Shown: positions 61,182 through 64,000 of the stretch, piece after piece
Layout of the letters: each line of letters opens with the position of its first letter
How positions within the stretch are numbered: the first letter of the stretch is position 1
From: Pseudomonadota bacterium
GTDB lineage: Bacteria > Myxococcota_A > Polyangia > Polyangiales > Polyangiaceae
Direction of reading: 5' to 3'
Assembly (NCBI GenBank): GCA_023398955.1
Contig: JAEWRL010000251.1
Span: 1-64,000, forward strand
DNA length: 64,000 bases
Translations under genes and position numbers: made by a program
Notes under the pieces: model-generated
Database searches by the model: none
Told to the model about the DNA's origin: nothing
What the model saw: only the letters and a program-made list of their open reading frames with translations

Positions 61182-62478
61182 GGAGCACCTCGTGAGGTGG
61201 TTCGCCGCTCCGCCATGTCAGGGCTCGGGCGACCGCGCGGGTCGCGTCGCGAACGCACGAGGCGACGTCCTGGGGCTGCCGCGCGCATCCGGCCACGAAA
61301 TGACAGGGCGATGGCTGCTCCCCGAGCAAGAAGCCATCGCTGTCCCGCGCGAGCCATCGCTCAGCTCCCGAGCGACGCCTGACCGGCGTGATGCCGGTTG
61401 CGAGAACGACCAAGTCTACGGACTCGGCGCCGCGGCGCCCCGATGTGACGTCCTCGAACTCGACGACCGGCGAGCCCTCATCCACGGTCACTGCTCCCAC
61501 TTTTCCCGAGACGTAGCGAACTCTCGGGTCCTCGGCTGTCTCAGTCAGGAATCGTTCACTCGTACCCTGAGCGCGGCGGTCGATGCTGTAGACAGCGATC
61601 TCGACCTCGGGATGGGCCGCCCGCAGATAGCGGGCCTGCTTCGCCGTTGCGAGGCAGCAGACCGCCGAGCAGTAAGGGAGATGGCTCTGATCGCGGGAGC
61701 CCGCGCACTGGATGAAGGCTACGCGGCGGGGTACGCGCCCGTCCGAGGGGCACAGGATGCGGCCCCGGGTAGGGCCGTCGGAGGCGGCCAGGCGCTCTAG
61801 CATCAGGCTGGTGATGATGTCTGGGTGAGCCCCGTAGCCGAGTTCGCGTAGCGAGCTTGGATCGTACGGATCCCAGCCAGTTGCCCAGATCACGGCCTGG
61901 ACGTCCATCTCCAGCTCCCGGGCTTCCATCGACAGATCGATGGCACCGTGCGGGCACGCAGCGGCACACAGGGCGCACGTGGGGCCGAGGCACGCCTCCC
62001 GATCGATGGCGTAGCGGGTCGGCGTAGCCGCGGGATGAGGCAGATAGATGGCCTTCGTCGACCGCATGCCCAGGTCGAGGTCGTGGCGGCGCTCCGCGGG
62101 ACAAGCTTCGACACATTGCCCACACGCGCTGCAGCCATCGCCGACGAAGCGGGGCCGACGCACGACCGTGACGCGCAGCGCTCCGCGCCGTTCGGTGGCT
62201 TCGGTGACCTCCGCCAAGGTGAGGACGAGGATGCGGGAGCTCGTGCGAAAGCGTCGTAAGTTGAGCTCGATGCCGCAGAGTGGGGGGCACAGCTTGGGGA
62301 AGTACTGATGCATCTGGGCGACCCGCCCGCCGAGGAATGGCGCCGCCTCGACGAGGACCACCCCGCAGCCGGCCTCCGCCGCCTCCACGGCCGCGGACAA
62401 GCCCGTGATCCCGCCACCAACGACGAGCAGGCGCCCGCGAGGGCCGCTCGGGAAGTGAGACGCTGTATCCTCGTTCAT
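61174..62478 (-). CDS. qmoA: QmoA-like flavin/iron-sulfur subunit
   Basis: A 434-residue HdrA-like flavoprotein. The FAD motif LLVVGGGITGLSAAVEAAEAG is at 17-37, the Qmo-type YFPKLCPPLCGIELNLRR at 59-76, two [4Fe-4S] sites at C116-C126 (CSACGQCVEAC) and C163-C175, then the AFIQCAGSRDQSHLPYCSAVCC core. The Qmo complex passes electrons between AprAB and the membrane. The ATG at 62478 overlaps the aprA stop (ATGA), which decides the start. Clear homology to QmoB within the same operon reflects their common HdrA origin. Confidence 0.92.
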   Translation of the reverse strand: MNEDTASHFPSGPRGRLLVVGGGITGLSAAVEAAEAGCGVVLVEAAPFLGGRVAQMHQYFPKLCPPLCGIELNLRRFRTSSRILVLTLAEVTEATERRGALRVTVVRRPRFVGDGCSACGQCVEACPAERRHDLDLGMRSTKAIYLPHPAATPTRYAIDREACLGPTCALCAAACPHGAIDLSMEARELEMDVQAVIWATGWDPYDPSSLRELGYGAHPDIITSLMLERLAASDGPTRGRILCPSDGRVPRRVAFIQCAGSRDQSHLPYCSAVCCLATAKQARYLRAAHPEVEIAVYSIDRRAQGTSERFLTETAEDPRVRYVSGKVGAVTVDEGSPVVEFEDVTSGRRGAESVDLVVLATGITPVRRRSGAERWLARDSDGFLLGEQPSPCHFVAGCARQPQDVASCVRDATRAVARALTWRSGEPPHEVLHG

Positions 62479-64000
62479 GCCCCGTTGCCGCTCGTGAGGT
62501 ACTTCACGGGCCGTTTGATCATCGACCATTGCTTCGTTTCTGCGTCGAAACGGCAGTTGCAGAAGGCGAGCCAGTTCTCTTGGTCGAGGTTGGGCTTGTC
62601 GGCGCGGAGATAGTAGCCCGGCCAGCGTGTCTCTTCCCGGAAGAGCACCGAGCGCACGTGCGCCTCGGCTTGTTGGAGTCGGTGTATGTTCTCCCAACAG
62701 CGCATCAGCTCGTGGGTGCTTGCTGCCGCCAGGTGGGTCGCGTCTTCCCTCAACAGGGTGAGGAGCTCGAGAGCACGCTGCAGCTGGGTTCCGCTGGTCG
62801 CAAGTTGGCAAGAGACGCCCCCCGAGTACTCGTCCATCACCTTCTGAAGCCGCTGCATGAACTGCTTCGGGCGGATGTACCGCGGATTGACATCGGGATC
62901 CGTGCTCGCCTTGCCATGCTCCGCAAAGGTGGCCAGAGGGCGCAGGATCTCCGAGGTCAGTGCGGTGACTTCCCCCTCGCCGGGGCGATCTGCTGCGGGT
63001 CCTTCCAGGATGAAGGTGATGGCCGCCTTGCCGGCGATGCGCCCCTCGGTAAACGACCCCGACGAGAACTTGTGGCTGGACGCGCCGCTCGCATCGCCGG
63101 CAGCGAAGAGCCCCGCGACGGTCGTCATGTTCGGATGACCCCAGAAATACTCGCCCCGCGTCGCGTCATTCTGGAGATCCTCCGGGCCGGAGACCCACGC
63201 GCCGGATGCACCAGAATGCGAGCCGATGAAGTAGGGCTCGCAAGCCATGATCTCCGACGGCTTCTTTTCTGGCTCGACGTTCGTCGATGCCCAGAGCAAG
63301 GCCTGAGCGATCGTCATGTCCAAGAAGTCTTCCCACGCCTCGGACTCGAGCTCCTTGAGCTTGCGCTTCGCCGCCTGCGGGTCGGCGCTCTGTTCACTGA
63401 TGCGACGGATGGCCTCCTCGGTGCGCATGTGGATGGGGCCCTTGCCCTTCATCACGTCGAGCATCATTAGCCAGTTGCGGAGGTTCGCCGGTGTTGGTTT
63501 GACATGTCCATAGGGGCCCCAGCGGTCGAGCTCACTGGCATTCGTCTGCATGTAATCCTCGCCCAGGGCGTTCGTCGCTTGGGACTTGAAGAGCAGGAAC
63601 CAGGCGCCTACGGGGCCGTAGGCATCCTTGAAGCGGACGGGGACGAAGCGCACCTCTTGGCAGGTCATCTCGGCGCCAGCAGCGATCGTGAAAGCCGCGC
63701 TCCCGGCGGAGTTGAAGGGGGGGTACCAGGTCCGGCCAAGGCCTTCTCCGGTGGAACGGGGTCGGAAGACGTGCACGGCGCCGCCCATGGCGGCCAGGGT
63801 CGCCTTGGCTCTGAAGACATAGACCTTCTTCTCGCGCGTACTGAAGCCAACCGCGCCAATACAGCGCCCTTCATGGACCAGCGGATGAGTGATGAAGACA
63901 CGCTCGAAGTACTGGCCCCCTGCCTCGGCCAAGGCCTTCTTCGCAGCTTCGGCCACGATGACCTTGTACGACTCCCCATGGATCATCACCTGCCAGCGCC
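62475..64000 (-). CDS. aprA: Adenylylsulfate (APS) reductase alpha subunit, 5' end outside the window
   Basis: AprA is the FAD subunit that interconverts APS with sulfite plus AMP. The visible C-terminal 507 residues include the start-side RWQVMIHGESYK (read from the window edge), AAMGGAVHVFRPRS, RFKDAYGPVGAWFLLFKSQATNALGEDY, then YFIGSHSGASGAWVSGPED and GLFAAGDASGASSHKFSSGSFTEGRIAGKAA. These are the strongly conserved parts around FAD and the APS site. The frame is open through 64000, so the N-terminal part and probably aprB lie beyond. The context aprA-qmoA-qmoB-qmoC is the one known from sulfate reducers and some sulfur oxidisers. Confidence 0.95.
   Translation of the reverse strand, partial: RWQVMIHGESYKVIVAEAAKKALAEAGGQYFERVFITHPLVHEGRCIGAVGFSTREKKVYVFRAKATLAAMGGAVHVFRPRSTGEGLGRTWYPPFNSAGSAAFTIAAGAEMTCQEVRFVPVRFKDAYGPVGAWFLLFKSQATNALGEDYMQTNASELDRWGPYGHVKPTPANLRNWLMMLDVMKGKGPIHMRTEEAIRRISEQSADPQAAKRKLKELESEAWEDFLDMTIAQALLWASTNVEPEKKPSEIMACEPYFIGSHSGASGAWVSGPEDLQNDATRGEYFWGHPNMTTVAGLFAAGDASGASSHKFSSGSFTEGRIAGKAAITFILEGPAADRPGEGEVTALTSEILRPLATFAEHGKASTDPDVNPRYIRPKQFMQRLQKVMDEYSGGVSCQLATSGTQLQRALELLTLLREDATHLAAASTHELMRCWENIHRLQQAEAHVRSVLFREETRWPGYYLRADKPNLDQENWLAFCNCRFDAETKQWSMIKRPVKYLTSGNGA

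Noticed and set aside
1..64000. CRISPR array, prophage or toxin-antitoxin module
   Set aside because: No spaced direct repeats, phage structural genes or recognisable toxin/antitoxin pairs were found on either strand.

Overview
The window is high-GC bacterial chromosome that reads as a Myxococcota (former Deltaproteobacteria, Polyangia-like) genome. The pointers are an AgmX/PglI-type C-terminal domain in a lipoprotein, a zinc-ribbon Ser/Thr kinase with a proline-rich tail, an MshEN plus HEAT-repeat protein, several LysM cell-wall proteins, and many 4-nt ATGA gene overlaps. The assignment rests on gene content only; no rRNA or tRNA gene was recognised.

Region 1 (1-20.7 kb) is mainly housekeeping: a hairpin-bearing scrap, rplU-rpmA with a HAD phosphatase that lacks a normal start codon, mutL-miaA, a lipoprotein, a Ser/Thr kinase, an IS110-type transposase relic, an MshEN/HEAT protein, a PfkB sugar/adenosine kinase, OsmC, MgtE, two M15-like peptidases, a UMF1-type MFS transporter, an apparently inactive M16 peptidase fused to two LysM domains, a FolB-cupin fusion and a single-domain response regulator.

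Region 2 (20.8-38.6 kb) holds an ABC-F ATPase, a 1-kb gene-free gap, rsmE, a LysE-type exporter, a GH15 glucoamylase-like enzyme, a four-gene exopolysaccharide-type operon (pyruvyl transferase, LPG-synthase-like membrane protein, F420-dehydrogenase-beta-like protein, GT2), a PilZ protein, an NtrC-type regulator, a two-domain universal stress protein and a GH31 glucosidase.

Region 3 (38.6-51.2 kb, all minus strand) is one tightly overlapped respiratory operon: alternative complex III (actABCDEF), a small membrane protein, then a caa3 cytochrome c oxidase (coxB with a fused cytochrome c domain, an A2-type coxA carrying the YSHP motif, coxC, coxD) and an SCO copper chaperone. The operon would carry electrons from quinol through cytochrome c to O2.

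Region 4 (51.6-54.2 kb) holds a NeuD-type acyltransferase, a lipoprotein and a class I glutamine amidotransferase.

Region 5 (54.2-64 kb, all minus strand) is the most remarkable part: aprA (cut by the window edge), qmoA, qmoB and a qmoC whose product carries at its C terminus an extra membrane helix and a DsrJ-like triheme cytochrome c domain. It is followed by a DMT transporter, a lipoprotein monohaem cytochrome c and a twin-ATPase ABC protein. The Apr-Qmo system interconverts sulfite and APS and exchanges electrons with the membrane. The DsrJ fusion would give it a direct periplasmic cytochrome c outlet, and the ACIII-caa3 operon a few kilobases away is a plausible terminal electron path. 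I infer aerobic sulfite oxidation rather than sulfate reduction, but direction cannot be decided from this window.
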